DNA of 64,000 nucleotides from Tritrichomonas musculus (GCA_039105265.1 JAPFFF010000004.1:4774001-4838000), one strand, 5' to 3'; counted from the stretch's first letter, positions 1-11,655 are shown. The notes: generated by a model not told the origin, from the sequence alone. Translations and numbers: made by a program.

Positions 1-740
1 CAGCAACTGTTGCTCAAAATGATTTATATAAAGAAAAATTAAAACCAATGAAAAATGCAATGCTGTTAATGAGTGAAAGCCTTGGTGCTGATTACATTAT
101 GTTCGGTGTTTTTGAATTGTACAATGATCCAACTCTTGTTAATTTATTAACTAATTTTATCAGTATTATCAGTGGACTCTCGATTGAAGTAATTCTCCAA
201 TATCCAAAACTTTCTATTGCATACATGAAGCTCATTGTTGCTTTATGCAAGAATCATCTCATGACAATTTGTAATTGTTCTCTTGAATTCTTTGATTATT
301 TGTTCACCGCAATATATGCTGGATTACGAGAAATAAATGAAGAAATAAGAGATATGTCAATTGATGCAGGTAAATTAATGGGAAAGTTTGTTCAATCAAA
401 CAAGACAAATCAAGTAATTGCTGAATCAATAGGAAGAAATCAAGCAGTGATTACTCAAATTCTTACAATTGCAATTGACCTTTACCTTACAACAAATAAA
501 GAATATAACTTGTTAATGCTAATCAATCCATTTTTGACTTTCTTACCAAATTATATGCAAAATTTGGCAACAACAATGCTACCTCAAGTTCCTCAGGATG
601 GTGCCGATAAATATAGAGAAATATTCCAAGAATTGATTGCGGCTGCTACTGATATCTTTATGTTTGATAAGTTTAAACTGGCAATGGAACAATTGAAGAA
701 TTTTGCCAAGATAGTCCATCTGAAAGTACCTGTTCAATAG
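1..740 (+). CDS. XPO7: Exportin-7 (RanBP16) C-terminal part, cut by window edge
   Basis: Importin-beta-like nuclear export receptor that works with Ran-GTP. The frame is open from base 3 to the TAG at 738-740, so the ATG at 48 is internal and the gene begins before the window. The visible ~245 residues are all-helical, HEAT-repeat-like. From memory of human XPO7, the segment with NFGVFRLYGD and then DYPKLS matches here as MFGVFELYND and QYPKLS at the same spacing, followed by a similar YxxLIxxLCKNHL stretch. The protein ends with a short helical tail, as in the family. RanBP17 is the only close alternative and is the same family. The family call is firm; orthology rests on remembered motifs. 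Confidence 0.8.
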   Translation, partial: ATVAQNDLYKEKLKPMKNAMLLMSESLGADYIMFGVFELYNDPTLVNLLTNFISIISGLSIEVILQYPKLSIAYMKLIVALCKNHLMTICNCSLEFFDYLFTAIYAGLREINEEIRDMSIDAGKLMGKFVQSNKTNQVIAESIGRNQAVITQILTIAIDLYLTTNKEYNLLMLINPFLTFLPNYMQNLATTMLPQVPQDGADKYREIFQELIAAATDIFMFDKFKLAMEQLKNFAKIVHLKVPVQ

Positions 741-910
741 TTAATATATTTTTATTTATTTATTGTTGTAGTAATGTTTAAAATATATTTATTTATTTAT
801 TTTTTTTTTTTAAATATATTTATTGATTTTGTAATTATTTGATCGGTAAGTAGCACTAATACAGACTTATTTTGTTTTTGAGTCACAATATTAATTACTC
901 ATTAGGATAC

Positions 911-941
<31 letters not shown>

Positions 942-942
942 T

Positions 943-1590
943 GGGAAATCGTAATTGCCCGCACAAAAAAGGTCAATTTTGGCCTTAAAACCGTTGTCAA
1001 ATGAAAATGGAAGAATGACTTTTTGAATTATTTGGCTAATTATTCTCTGAAAATAATAATAAAATTACTAATTTACGAAATCTTCCTCAGATATTTGCGA
1101 AGTCTTCCCAAAATAGTTGCGAAATCTTCCCCAGATATTTGCGAAATCTTCCCCAGATATTTGCGAAGTCTTCCCCAGATAATTACGAAATCTTCCCCAG
1201 ATAATTACAAAATCTTCCCAAAATAGTTGCGAAATCTTCCCCAGATATTTGCGAAATCTTCCCAAAATAGTTACGAAATCTTCCCCAGATAGTTGCGAAA
1301 TCATTTTCAGATGATTATTCTTATCTGATTATAAAATCATTTTCAGATGATCACAACTATCTGGGGAAGATTTCGCAAATATCTGGGGAAGATTTCGCAA
1401 CTATTTTGGGAAGACTTCGCAAATATCTGAGGAAGATTTCGTAAATTAGTAATTTTATTATTATTTTCAGAGAATAATTAGCCAAATAATTCAAAAAGTC
1501 ATTCTTCCATTTTCATTTGACAACGGTTTTAAGGCCAAAATTGACCTTTTTTGTGCGGGCAATTACGATTGAGGGCAATTACGATTTCCC
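943..1590. mobile_element. Foldback (long inverted repeat) element, 648 bp
   Basis: Both ends read GGGAAATCGTAATTGCCC inward. The outer ~200 bp of the arms are almost identical in inverted orientation; the right arm has one extra copy of the AATCGTAATTGCCC end motif. The inner arms consist of a ~21-bp tandem repeat (consensus GCGAAATCTTCCCCAGATAT), more copies on the left (about 1075-1305) than on the right (about 1350-1445), around a short palindromic centre. The element sits in poly-T on both sides, so no clear target duplication can be read. There is no coding capacity; the short ORFs at 1023-1304 are made of the repeats. Superfamily unknown. Confidence 0.8.
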
Positions 1591-3134
1591 TTTTTTTTTT
1601 TTTTTTTTCCATTTTTTTATTTCGAAGAATGTTTTCATATTCTTTTTACGTTTATATGTTAACTTTTATTCATTTTTTTAATTCTATGAATGAAGATATT
1701 TGTTCTAATTTGATATTTAAACGATAGAATTTGTTTTTAATTAAGGATGAACTCGGATTTCAAACTTTTTGAATACTTATTCAATTTTTTCCTTTCAATT
1801 TTTGATATGTCTAATAAAAAAATGATTTGTTTTATTGCATTTTAATAATCCTTTTCTTTTCATGTTTTGGGAATATATAGGAAAAATTCTGAATTTTATT
1901 TTTATGCAAAGACCATTTACAATTATGAAAAAAAAAAAAATATTGATAATATGGAATATTTGGATGACCATATTAAGCAATGTTTACTTAAAACAAATTC
2001 GAATAATAATAATATTATCATGTGTGAACAAATTGTACCACACTTGATATTAAACATTGTGCTTAAATAGAGTTTTATTCTCATTTTTTTAGGCTCAGCA
2101 GCCAACAAAAACTTTTTATCTAGTGGAAGCTGTGAAGTGAAAATTTCTGTATAGAAACTTCTGTATATTTTACGTAGGGATGTTATATTCAATTTTAGTA
2201 ATTTTGAATACATTTCTTAAAAAACGTGGTTGAATAAGGTAGACTCGTGAAAAAACTTGGATGACCTCCTATGAAAGGTTTTATAAAAAGATTTAACTGT
2301 AAATATCTTTTTTTCGATAATAAAATGTATTGATATATATGATACTTGGCTTTATTTCTTGAGGAAAAATAAATGTATCTGAATATTTGAAAAAAAGTTG
2401 TTTTTTATAATTATCTTGGTAATAACATCATATAAAAGTGTAAAATCGTGACTGGTTGCTGTTTTGTAATGTTCAATAAAATAAAAACAAGAAAAAAGAT
2501 AAAATAATTTTTGTTCATAAAATAATAAATAAACGTTCTTTTTATGATTGAAACATTCAAAAGTTATTCTAAAAGATTTTGTTAATTGAAATTTGAGAGT
2601 TAATCCCAATATGAGTGAAAACTTTGGTAAACAAAAATATTTATCAATATAAATGTTTCTCTCAATATTTATCTATTACACTTGTTCATTATTTGTTTTA
2701 ATAATAATTTTTAATTTAATATTTAATTATATAAGCATTTAACTTGTTTATATTGGAAACAAAAATTCTATGCTTTATTTGAAAAAAAGTAAAAAATAAA
2801 AATATATTTTTCTTCATGAAGAGAGGTGGAAAAGAATTTCGTTCATCAAATTATTATGATTTACTTGAACATCAAACAAGAAAATTGTCTGAATGTCAAA
2901 TTTTTTTGTATATTTTCATTGATATTTTTAAGTTTATCTTGTTCGATTCGTACTTCCGTAAATAGATTGGAAGCAACAAGAATATTGCTTTTTCATTCAA
3001 TTAGAGCCTTTCACTATTAAAACAATTTGCTGATAATTAATTCTTTTATGATTTTAAAATTTGAATGGATTGAATGAATTATCAATTTTTTGTATGTGTT
3101 TTCACAAACCATATCCAAGATCATCCTTAAGTAA
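1591..3134. other. AT-rich intergenic DNA, no feature seen
   Basis: A T-run borders the foldback element. The rest is A/T-rich with short overlapping ORFs on both strands that show no recognisable domain or codon bias. I see no RNA gene or transposon end here. Confidence 0.5.
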
Positions 3135-3920
3135 ATGAATTTTGAAGGTAAATCTATTTTTATAACTGGAGCATCAAATGGTCTTGGTAAAACAATCGCT
3201 CTTTCTTTTGCAAAAAAAGGTTCATCTTTACTAATCTTGACAGGAAGAGATGAAAATCGATTACAATCAATAGTAAACGAATGCAAGAAATTTTGTCAAA
3301 ATACAATGTATGTTACTGGAGATATGAGTAATACTGATGACATCGATAAAATTTCTACTTTTGTTGAAGAAAAAACAAAAAATAAACTTAACATATTTAT
3401 TGGGAATCATGGCACAATTTCACCACAAGGAACCGGAAATACAAGTATCAATAGCAGTATGGATAATTTCAATCATATTATAAATGTCAATTTTACATCA
3501 AATGTTAGATTAACAAATCGTTTATGTAGAATAATGGTTAATGGCAGTTCAATCGTTTTTATTACCTCAATTAATTCAACATTTGCAGCTTCAAACAATT
3601 CAGCTTATTGCTCTTCAAAAGCAGCTCTTTCGATGTTCATGAAATGCTCAGCACTTGACCTTGGTTCACGAGGCATTAGAGTTAATTCAGTTGCTCCAGG
3701 GACAATGTTTACAGATTTTAATAGCACTAAATATGAATCCAAAGAAATGCAAAGTCAAGAATTAAAAAAAATTGGTGATAAGCTTCCAGTTAACCACTTA
3801 ACAACAACCCAAGGAGTTTCAAATGCTGTTTTATTTCTTGCTTCGGATTTGGCCAAAGATATAACTGGAATTGAGCAAACAGTTGATTGTGGTCAATCTT
3901 TGATTCTTGGCGAATCATGA
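3135..3920 (+). CDS. Short-chain dehydrogenase/reductase (classical SDR)
   Basis: NAD(P)-dependent oxidoreductase of 261 residues, the usual length for classical SDRs. The Rossmann cofactor loop TGASNGLG is at residues 11-18, a variant of the NNAG motif (GNHG) at 90-93, a structural Asn near 117-119, the catalytic Ser at 145 and the YxxxK pair at Tyr158/Lys162. The end (FLASDLAKDITG then VDCGQS) is typical of the family's last strand and helix. No signal peptide or membrane segment, so probably cytosolic. The substrate cannot be told from sequence; glucose/ribitol- and 3-oxoacyl-ACP-reductase-like members share these motifs. The ATG at 3135 places the first strand at the usual position. Confidence 0.88.
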   Translation: MNFEGKSIFITGASNGLGKTIALSFAKKGSSLLILTGRDENRLQSIVNECKKFCQNTMYVTGDMSNTDDIDKISTFVEEKTKNKLNIFIGNHGTISPQGTGNTSINSSMDNFNHIINVNFTSNVRLTNRLCRIMVNGSSIVFITSINSTFAASNNSAYCSSKAALSMFMKCSALDLGSRGIRVNSVAPGTMFTDFNSTKYESKEMQSQELKKIGDKLPVNHLTTTQGVSNAVLFLASDLAKDITGIEQTVDCGQSLILGES

Positions 3921-4031
3921 TCATGATTTCTTTATATATATGTTAGTAATTATAAATTATAATAATTATATTATATTATTTTTAAAAATTTTTAATCTTT
4001 TATTATTTTTGAATAAAATTAGCTTAATTAA

Positions 4032-5435
4032 GGGTAAGCTTTGAACAAACTTCAGTCAAAATTTGATAATTTTATTTATTTTATTCGTTATTCAATTTTG
4101 AAAGATTAAAAATAATTTATATTCAATTTATTATGAAGATGTAAAAAAAATTTTTAAATCAATTTTTGGAGCATAAAAGGCTTTATAAGCATTTTGGAGT
4201 GTTTGCTTGGTTTATATTAATAAAAAATTTATTGCAAGTATTTATATTTTTTTGATAAATGGAATCTTGGTGAATCAATAATCACCATTTTGATGAATTA
4301 GAAAGATACAACATTGTGTCATATTTATAATAATTAACATCGAAAAATATTAGTTTTGGCCTGACAAAATGTTTTAATCTTGCGTGAAAGTTGAGATATC
4401 AATCACCTAGAGTGAAATATGTGAATTTATTTAAAATAAAAAAAATGGCCGAGACGAATTTTTATTTTATGCTTAAATAAATTAAAAAATCTAAAAAAAA
4501 CTCATTATTTAATAAATTGTGTCAGATTTTAAAATTGAATACTTTTCTATCTTTATCTTTTCTTTTTTTAACTTTTTCTCAAAATAAAAAATACTTATTC
4601 CTTTTTAATCGTTATAATGCAAAAATACAATTTATAATGCATATAATTGATATATTTTTTTTTGAAAAATATAGATTTTATATCAATATTTAATACATGT
4701 ATCGACGAATTTTGTTAGTGTTTTTGTAAAAAGTTCTAAAAATTCATTAAGTAACTTAAATATTGATTTATAAGATAAATGTCTAATTCAATCATCATTG
4801 TTTGCTTCATCTGATTTAAAATAAACCAAATTTTCATCCAATTTTAGCAATTATTCACCAAAAATGTTATTATTGAATTCTTATGCATTTTATAAGTTTA
4901 TGCCATATACCTTATCAAATAATATAAAATAATCTATTATAGTAATTTCGATACAACAATTCAAATATAAGGCAATTATACGGATTGAGGAATAATCATA
5001 TTCTATGTGATATCCTGACATTATCATATATTGAACAAGTCGATGAACCGGATTTTTTTATTCCTTTATATTTAAATTGATTATTTAAAAATTGAAATAA
5101 TAAAAATATAATAATTCAAAATTTGTGTACATTGAATATTCAAAAACAAAAAAATGTTCTTCTTCTATAATTATACAATCATAATTGTTTTATCCCATAT
5201 ATCCCAATAAAGTTATCGACAAAAAATATTAGTTTTGGCCTGAGAATTTGTATTTTTCTTCTTTATTTCACGAGATATTAAAATCAAAAAATTTTCTATA
5301 AGAGTTTGTTTTTAATAAAAAAAATTCTTCTGATATTTTTTTATTCTTATTCTATTTTTATAAAAAAATATCAAAAATATTAACTTTTGAATTTTTTCTT
5401 CTATTCAAAAAATTGAGAGAAATTTAAGCTTACCC
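4032..5435. mobile_element. TTAA-flanked non-coding element, 1404 bp
   Basis: The segment starts GGGTAAGCTT (4032-4041) and ends AAGCTTACCC (5426-5435), a perfect 10-bp terminal inverted repeat. TTAA lies immediately outside each end (4028-4031 and 5436-5439). TTAA duplication is the mark of the piggyBac and Kolobok superfamilies. The interior has no ORF of note, so this is a non-autonomous copy or relic. It contains one direct repeat of TATTAGTTTTGGCCTGA at about 4349 and 5227. Two other elements in this window share the TTAA/GG design. Confidence 0.6.
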
Positions 5436-5591
5436 TTAATCGAATAACTATAAATCATTTAAGAAATATTTATTAAAATGAAGTAAGTTTTGGGATAATC
5501 ATTTAAGAAATATTTATTAATTAATATTAATTGTTATGAGCCAATTATTGATTGAAAATATAATCGTTCAAAAGCTTTTTCACCTTTATTT

Positions 5592-5602
5592 TCTATTCAT
5601 TA
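5592..5602 (+). promoter_or_regulatory. Possible initiator-like motif upstream of the Pmp-like gene
   Basis: TCTATTCATTA lies about 45 bp upstream of the ATG at 5646 and resembles the trichomonad initiator consensus (TCA-pyrimidine rich-TCATTA). One site in AT-rich DNA is weak evidence. Confidence 0.3.
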
Positions 5603-5645
5603 TACTCAAAATTCAATAGTCGATCGCAAGAAAAAGTAACATAAT

Positions 5646-6743
5646 ATGTTCAAAAACGTAACATTACTTCTCTTACATCTCACGTCTCTAACATCTAAGT
5701 CGGCTTTATTTTCACCGGCAGCGTTCTCACAACCATCATATTATACTTTTCAACAAATTTATATGTCAAAACATTATTCATCTTTCCTCGATATTTCTGC
5801 AAATAGGGTTTCTTCAGCTATTTCAAACTCAAAATTTAATTGCTTTTTAAATTCTGTTATTCATATTCATCAAGATGAACTTCCATTAGTGGAAGGTGTT
5901 AGTGATCAAGATAACAACCCAGCAAATCCAAAAACAAGTTTTGCTTGTAATCATACATCTTTTACTAGAAATACATCGCCGTTTAATGGTGCTGCAATTC
6001 TCGTTCACTCAAATATGAATAGTATTAATAGTATTAATGCACAAATTGACCATACTAATTTTATTGAAAATTCTGCATTGATGGGTGGCGCTATTTATTT
6101 TGAATCTTTTAGTTTAAATATGACTGATTCACACTTCGAAAAGAACTCAGCTCAAATTGGATCTCATATTTTCTTATCATGTTCAGCAACTTCGACAATC
6201 AACAGTTGCTCTTATCAAGAAGGATATATGGCTGATAAAGCAAAATCTATTTCAACAATTGAACTTACAGCACCAGAAATTCAAGGATCATACATTTTTA
6301 ATTTATGCCAATTTTTCCTTAATAAAGGCCCTTTTAAAGTTAATGGAGTCTCTGCCACTTTAACTTCCTGCTGCTTTATGGACTTTCAAGGTGAAAACTA
6401 TGGCAAATTTGAACAAGCTGACTATGAATTTTTTATTGGGTCTGTTAATCTTAACAAAGTAACGCTTAATGATAAATATTGCCCATCTTATGTTGGATCT
6501 AATCCTCCAACTGAAGGTCTACAAAACGCGGGCCCACAAGATCCATCTTGCCAATTAATTCCATATCCAACTATAACATCAAATTACAAAATTTCCGATG
6601 AACCTGCAATTTTCGCTCTTGTTGCCATTATTTTCTTTGTGTTGGTTTCAATCATTGGTATATTTATTGTTACTTGTAAAAAGAAGAAAGATGTTCCACC
6701 TGATCAAGAAGGAGTGGACGAGCCATTAAAAGCCAAGAAGTAA
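5646..6743 (+). CDS. Pmp-like beta-helix surface membrane protein
   Basis: A 365-residue type I membrane protein. A short hydrophobic N-terminus (residues 1-20) may be a signal peptide. The ectodomain (about 30-310) has repeated short units of the polymorphic-membrane-protein/pectate-lyase-like kind: NGAAILVH, TNFIENSALMGGAIYFES and DSHFEKNSAQIG, that is FxxN and GGAI repeats of a right-handed beta helix. A strong transmembrane helix spans about 321-344 and is followed by a short Lys-rich cytoplasmic tail. Pmp-like proteins are an expanded surface family in Trichomonas. The role, probably at the cell surface, is inferred from architecture only. Confidence 0.72.
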   Translation: MFKNVTLLLLHLTSLTSKSALFSPAAFSQPSYYTFQQIYMSKHYSSFLDISANRVSSAISNSKFNCFLNSVIHIHQDELPLVEGVSDQDNNPANPKTSFACNHTSFTRNTSPFNGAAILVHSNMNSINSINAQIDHTNFIENSALMGGAIYFESFSLNMTDSHFEKNSAQIGSHIFLSCSATSTINSCSYQEGYMADKAKSISTIELTAPEIQGSYIFNLCQFFLNKGPFKVNGVSATLTSCCFMDFQGENYGKFEQADYEFFIGSVNLNKVTLNDKYCPSYVGSNPPTEGLQNAGPQDPSCQLIPYPTITSNYKISDEPAIFALVAIIFFVLVSIIGIFIVTCKKKKDVPPDQEGVDEPLKAKK

Positions 6744-6914
6744 ATAATTTGTGAGATAAATATTATTTACTTATTCTGTAATTTAAAACAGATGATCTTT
6801 ATGAAATTACCCTTTGATCATTTTTCATTTATGATCTCTAATTATAATTAAACTAAAAAAAATATTAATTAAAAAAAATCATCAATAATTTATAAAATAT
6901 TTGTGTAAATATAA

Positions 6915-8429
6915 TCATTCAACTTCCATCCATTGTGTAATATAATCTGAGAGATCTAAGTCCGACATGTTCTTTATCCAGTCGATGTATCCCTCATTGC
7001 AGCAGAGTGGAGTTTCAAAGTGTGCTCTATAAACGCATCTGTCAATTTCTTCCATATCAATAAATTTATTAACAGAACCACAATAAAGAAGAACTTCAGT
7101 TCTTCTAGGTGGGCCTTCCCAACAAAGCTGCCCTTCTTCATAGAGCATTGTTCTGTTAGTAGCATTAAATCCGTTGAAAGTTCCATAACCATTGCCAAAC
7201 CAAATAGAACCGGTTTGCCTTTGGAGCATATGCTCAAAAATGGTGAATTGGTAATCGTTCCCATCCTTTGAAATTTCAAAAGATTGACCAGTAATTGGCC
7301 ACCATACATTATCTTCACCAAGATCGTGCTTAAACTTCTTTTCAAGTTTGTAAAGAGCGACTCGAACATCTGACATAGCACTGTTTAGATCTTGAATTTC
7401 TTTCTCAACTTCATTTAATTGATTCAAGCTTTCTGGCTTATCTGTACCTAATGCTTTAGATGCCAATTCTTTGATTTTATCTCGAGCTCTTTCGACAAAA
7501 CTGTGGGTATCTTTTACGCTTAATTTTCTCTCTTTTTCAGCTTTCCTCATTTCTTTCCACTTTCTGGTTCTTTTGTTGATCCTTTCTTTATCCACTTGAT
7601 CGTTATCGTTAGAATTTGAATAGCAATCGCGACGTCGAATAGGAGAAGGTCTTGGGGTTGAATGAAATATTAATTCTTCAACACCTTCATCGACATTCCA
7701 ATCTATACTGTCAAGATCTTCATCAAATGGAACATTTAATCCGTTTGGATCAGGTTCTGTGTAAACTGGCTTTGGTTTTGGTGGTTTGTAGATGTATTCT
7801 CTCTTTCTTCGCTTGAGTTCTGCATGTTCTTCTTCTGAAATACCTTTCATCTGCCTTTTTTCAATTTTCCAAAGCTTATATTTCTCACGCTTTTTTCGAT
7901 TGAGAATATCTAATTCATGCTCCATTTTAGCCATATCTTGATGTAAATCTCGCATTTCTTTTTGAGCTTGTTGGAAATCTGATTGAGTTTCTTTAATGCT
8001 TTCTTCTTTAACTTTGATACCAGCACGAATTTTGGAATATATGAGCTCACGTGAATTATGGCTCATTTCAACAAGCCTAGAACAAACATTGGAGCACTGA
8101 TGATTTGCATTATCTGCTTCATCAGATCCATCGCAACAGTCGCAAACACCATCATTAACTTTATGAGAAGGAATTAATTTAGGTTTACCACCTTCATTTC
8201 GACAGTAAAAATGCCCGTTCAAGCAAGCATTGGTGCCTGGCTCATCTGAACCATCAGGACAATCGCATTTACCATCATTTAAAGATGATAATGGTATTGT
8301 CATTGACTGGTCGAGGCATGTAAAAGAATTATTTGCTTGATTGATTGCCGCATTATAATCAGCTGAGAGAGCAGGATCGATCCCAAAAGGATCACCAAAA
8401 ACAAGATTAAAAAGTAAAATTAAAAACAT
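6915..8429 (-). CDS. PRKCSH: Glucosidase II beta subunit (PRKCSH-like)
   Basis: Regulatory subunit of ER alpha-glucosidase II, which trims glucose from N-glycans in the calnexin quality-control cycle. The 504 residues show the full family order: signal peptide (1-12), two LDL-receptor-A/GIIbeta N-terminal modules with CDCPDGSDE and CDCCDGSDE (about 35-115), a charged coiled-coil region (about 125-215), an acidic linker, a second coiled coil (about 300-370) and a C-terminal mannose-6-phosphate receptor homology (MRH) domain (about 385-485) with CWEGP, the RCVYRAHFETPLCC block and conserved cysteines. The C-terminus reads WMEVE, without an HDEL-type retrieval signal, so retention probably depends on the alpha subunit. 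Confidence 0.9.
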   Translation of the reverse strand: MFLILLFNLVFGDPFGIDPALSADYNAAINQANNSFTCLDQSMTIPLSSLNDGKCDCPDGSDEPGTNACLNGHFYCRNEGGKPKLIPSHKVNDGVCDCCDGSDEADNANHQCSNVCSRLVEMSHNSRELIYSKIRAGIKVKEESIKETQSDFQQAQKEMRDLHQDMAKMEHELDILNRKKREKYKLWKIEKRQMKGISEEEHAELKRRKREYIYKPPKPKPVYTEPDPNGLNVPFDEDLDSIDWNVDEGVEELIFHSTPRPSPIRRRDCYSNSNDNDQVDKERINKRTRKWKEMRKAEKERKLSVKDTHSFVERARDKIKELASKALGTDKPESLNQLNEVEKEIQDLNSAMSDVRVALYKLEKKFKHDLGEDNVWWPITGQSFEISKDGNDYQFTIFEHMLQRQTGSIWFGNGYGTFNGFNATNRTMLYEEGQLCWEGPPRRTEVLLYCGSVNKFIDMEEIDRCVYRAHFETPLCCNEGYIDWIKNMSDLDLSDYITQWMEVE

Positions 8430-8983
8430 TCTAAACTTAAATTCAAAAGACTACCCCACAAAATTTTTTTTGTTTTTTTCTTTTTCTTAATTTCACTTTT
8501 TCTTCATAAAATCAAATGTCAGCCCATTATTTTTTCTCTCAATTTATTTGACAAAAAAAATATTTATTTCAATTTTAATAAGCTTTATTATTTCTTTTCA
8601 AATTAATCTTTAAAATTTTTGATTTTCCATTAATTGATCAAGGATCAATTCAGTATGCAGACATTTTCATAAGATTTCGCCAATAACTTAATTCGACTGT
8701 GTCTTTTATTGCTTTTGGTGCCAAATTAAAGGTTCAAAAATTATAATTATTGATAAACAATCTTGCAATTAGAAGTTACACTTGGATTTTTGCCCATGCA
8801 CCATTATACTTCTTTGATTTTTATGATTTTTGCTTGACATTTCCAGTATTCAGTATAAATATTTCAAAAGCATACTCACTCGGCAAAATTATTTCAAATA
8901 AATGCTCCTCTTATTGATTTACGTCATTTTCAAATATATTATCCATATATTTTGCCTGTTAATTACACTCTTTTTGAACCAGT
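8430..8983. other. Gene-free AT-rich DNA upstream of glucosidase II beta
   Basis: No ORF, RNA gene or repeat end recognised. It leads into the transposon-rich block that begins at 8984. Confidence 0.4.
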
Positions 8984-9348
8984 TAGAGATGGGTCCCGAC
9001 TCAATATGCTGGGACTTTTTGGGACTTAATAGGTTTTTGATTTAATCATATTATGATATGTTTAATTATATAAGATTTTCTTTAATTACACCGATACGAT
9101 TATTTTTAATTTATTTATATTTAAAGATAATCATATTTTAATCTTAAAATATAAAATTGAAAGGAATATCATTCAAAATTTTGAGAGAAATTTAGAATTT
9201 ATCATTCTATTTGAAACTTCTGAAAACTCATTTAAAACTAATTAACAATATTATAGTTGCTCTAATTGTCTGGAAATAAATGGATTTTGAGTATTTTTTT
9301 CAAAACATCGAAATGAATTATTATATATAGTCCTTTTCCCTTAAGGGC

Positions 9349-10535
9349 AGAGGTATTCATGTTAAGTGACTTAACGTCTTTTTGAATTTTTCTAATCTCA
9401 TTATTTCCATCAATATTAAGTTATATGCATTCAAATCAATAATTTTTAATTGGTTGCTCGATATAATCATTTTAAGAATGTCTAACACTGTTAATTTTGT
9501 AAAAATTTTAATCTGGTATATCTTTAATATTTCATTCAATCTTTATGATTTTTGAAAATTCCAAATATATTTATATCAATACACATAAGATTAATTAAAT
9601 TATTAGATTTTTCAAATTTAATTAGATTTATAAACAGAAATAAAAAGAAATTAAAAATTTTTTCATATATAAACTTATCATATCTTTTTTTTCAGCCTAG
9701 AATTTTATATAATACTTTTCCATATGATATTTTATTATATGTATTAATGTATATGTTGGTGTTTAAGATATTTATACGCTTAATTTTGAGAAATAATGGT
9801 TTTGATTTTAATGGCTTATTTTAATGGTGTAAAATGTCATAAAAAGGGTTTAAAAATATGTATTTCAAGAAATAAGAAAGTATTCAAGTATATATTTCAC
9901 TAAACATATTTATTGTATTTTGAATATTATTGTATTTTATTTTTTATTGTAAAAATAAAGTTATTAATCAAGATTTTTTAATTGATTAGTTTAAAATATT
10001 TTAATTCAATATTTATTTTATTTCATTCAATATATTAACTAACCAAGTATTCAAAAAAATGATCGTCATTTCAATAATAAATCTTTATTCAAATTATAAT
10101 TATGAATTTATCTTAATATTAAATAAAATAAACCATATTATATATATATTAATATAATATAAAACATTACATAAAAAATAAATAAAATAATATAAATAAA
10201 ATATATTAAAATATTATATAAATAAATCAGCAGCAATAAAAAATTAAATTATTTCAATTTTAAAATAATCCTTTGAAATATTACTCCATTTTCATTGAAA
10301 TATTTTCTTTCAAATCAAACAACTTTTGTTAATGATATTCAAAATTGAGAATATAATTTCACTAACAAAAGTTCTCCATAGCCATTTAGTCATAGAAATA
10401 TAATTTATATTAATATCTCGAAATCAAACGTATAAAACATTATATACTTTCTATTATAGCATAAATATAAAATATATAAAATAATATATAATTATCAATC
10501 GAATCTCTAGGCTAGATCTCTTCGTGAATACCTCT
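9349..10535. mobile_element. Non-autonomous element, 1187 bp, with 8-bp target duplication TTAAGGGC
   Basis: Terminal inverted repeat AGAGGTATTCA/TGAATACCTCT. The 8-bp duplication TTAAGGGC is exact at 9341-9348 and 10536-10543. Just inside the left end is a hairpin, GTTAAGT-G-ACTTAAC, and just inside the right end the palindromic CTAGGCTAG. The interior is very AT-rich and has no credible gene; the ORF at 9552-9824 is low-complexity and not conserved in the sister copy. An 8-bp duplication fits the hAT superfamily, although the terminus does not begin CA or TA. Confidence 0.75.
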
Positions 10536-10548
10536 TTAAGGGCGTACG

Positions 10549-11655
10549 AGAGGTATTCATGTTAAGTGACTTAACGTCTTTTTGGATTTTTGAAATGCAT
10601 TAATTCAATGACTATTAGAGTATAAATATTCTAATTTATAAAAAAAGCATATAATTGCTCTATATTATCTTTGGCAAGCATTGCATTGTTAAAATATAAG
10701 AATTTTATTTTTTCAGATATATTAGAATTATTAGACTTTTTTTTAATAAGGATTAAAAATTCTTAAAAATTTTAATAAATATATAAAGAATTAAATATTG
10801 AGTTGGCTTTATATCTCATTTTAATAAATTCGATATTTAAAAAAGCAATGGATTTAACAAAAAAAAACAAAAGAATTAATAAAAATCCAACCCAATTTTT
10901 TTTTCAGCCTAGCTTTTTTCTTTTATTTGTAATATATTAATTATTGCGATTCATCTTAACATATATTGCGATCAATAAGAAATTTATGTGTTTAATTTTG
11001 AGAAAATTGGTTTCCAACAATATCGATGTTTTTTTTTGGGTGCAAAACGTCAAAATGTTCAAAAATCAAACAACGAAAAAAAATAATAAATTGAAATTTT
11101 ACAGATATTGGATAAAATATATATTTCTAAATATATATATATATATATATAATAGAAAATGCCGAAAAATTTGAATCAAATAATTTGCTAAACATTTAAA
11201 TAATTCTATCAATATTCATTTTTTCTAACAAATAAATCAAAATTGGTTTTTTTTAAAGGATTTCACAAAAGTGTTCACAAATTTTGTGAAAAACTAATAC
11301 TTTTAAATAAATATTTTTTTTTGAAATAAAAATAAGTTAATATCTAAATAATTTTTTATTCAAAATATTATTAATCGATATATGTTTTAATTTATAATTA
11401 TTTAATGTCAATATAAATATATATTGAGATATTTTATATTGTTTTATAGAAAATCTTTCATTTAAAATTCCAAATAAATAACGAAATATATTGAAAATAG
11501 TTTTTTTTTCTCACAAAAAAATGCTTAAGCAATATTTTGAAAATAAACACATGAAATCATATAAAATTTGTAATTTATCTTAATTACATATTATAAAAAT
11601 AAAATAAATAAGTTAGAATTAAATTGCTAGGCTAGTTTTCTTCGTGAATACCTCT
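10549..11655. mobile_element. Sister copy, 1107 bp, with 8-bp target duplication GGCGTACG
   Basis: Same termini and same subterminal hairpin as the copy at 9349-10535, in the same orientation, separated from it by only 13 bp. The 8-bp duplication GGCGTACG is exact at 10541-10548 and 11656-11663. The two copies match well near the ends and at a CAGCCTAG motif inside (about 9696 and 10907), but the bodies have diverged. Non-coding. Confidence 0.75.

Noticed and set aside
1023-1304. ORFs on both strands in the foldback element
   Set aside because: Made entirely of the 21-bp repeat (RYLRSLP-like); a by-product of a period divisible by three.
2826-3020. 64-codon ORF upstream of the SDR gene
   Set aside because: Low-complexity, hydrophobic by AT bias, no domain, no promoter-like context.
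9552-9824. 90-codon ORF in the 1187-bp element, and the 76-codon ORF at 10944-11174 in its sister
   Set aside because: The two are not homologous in protein although the elements are related, so neither is a conserved element gene.
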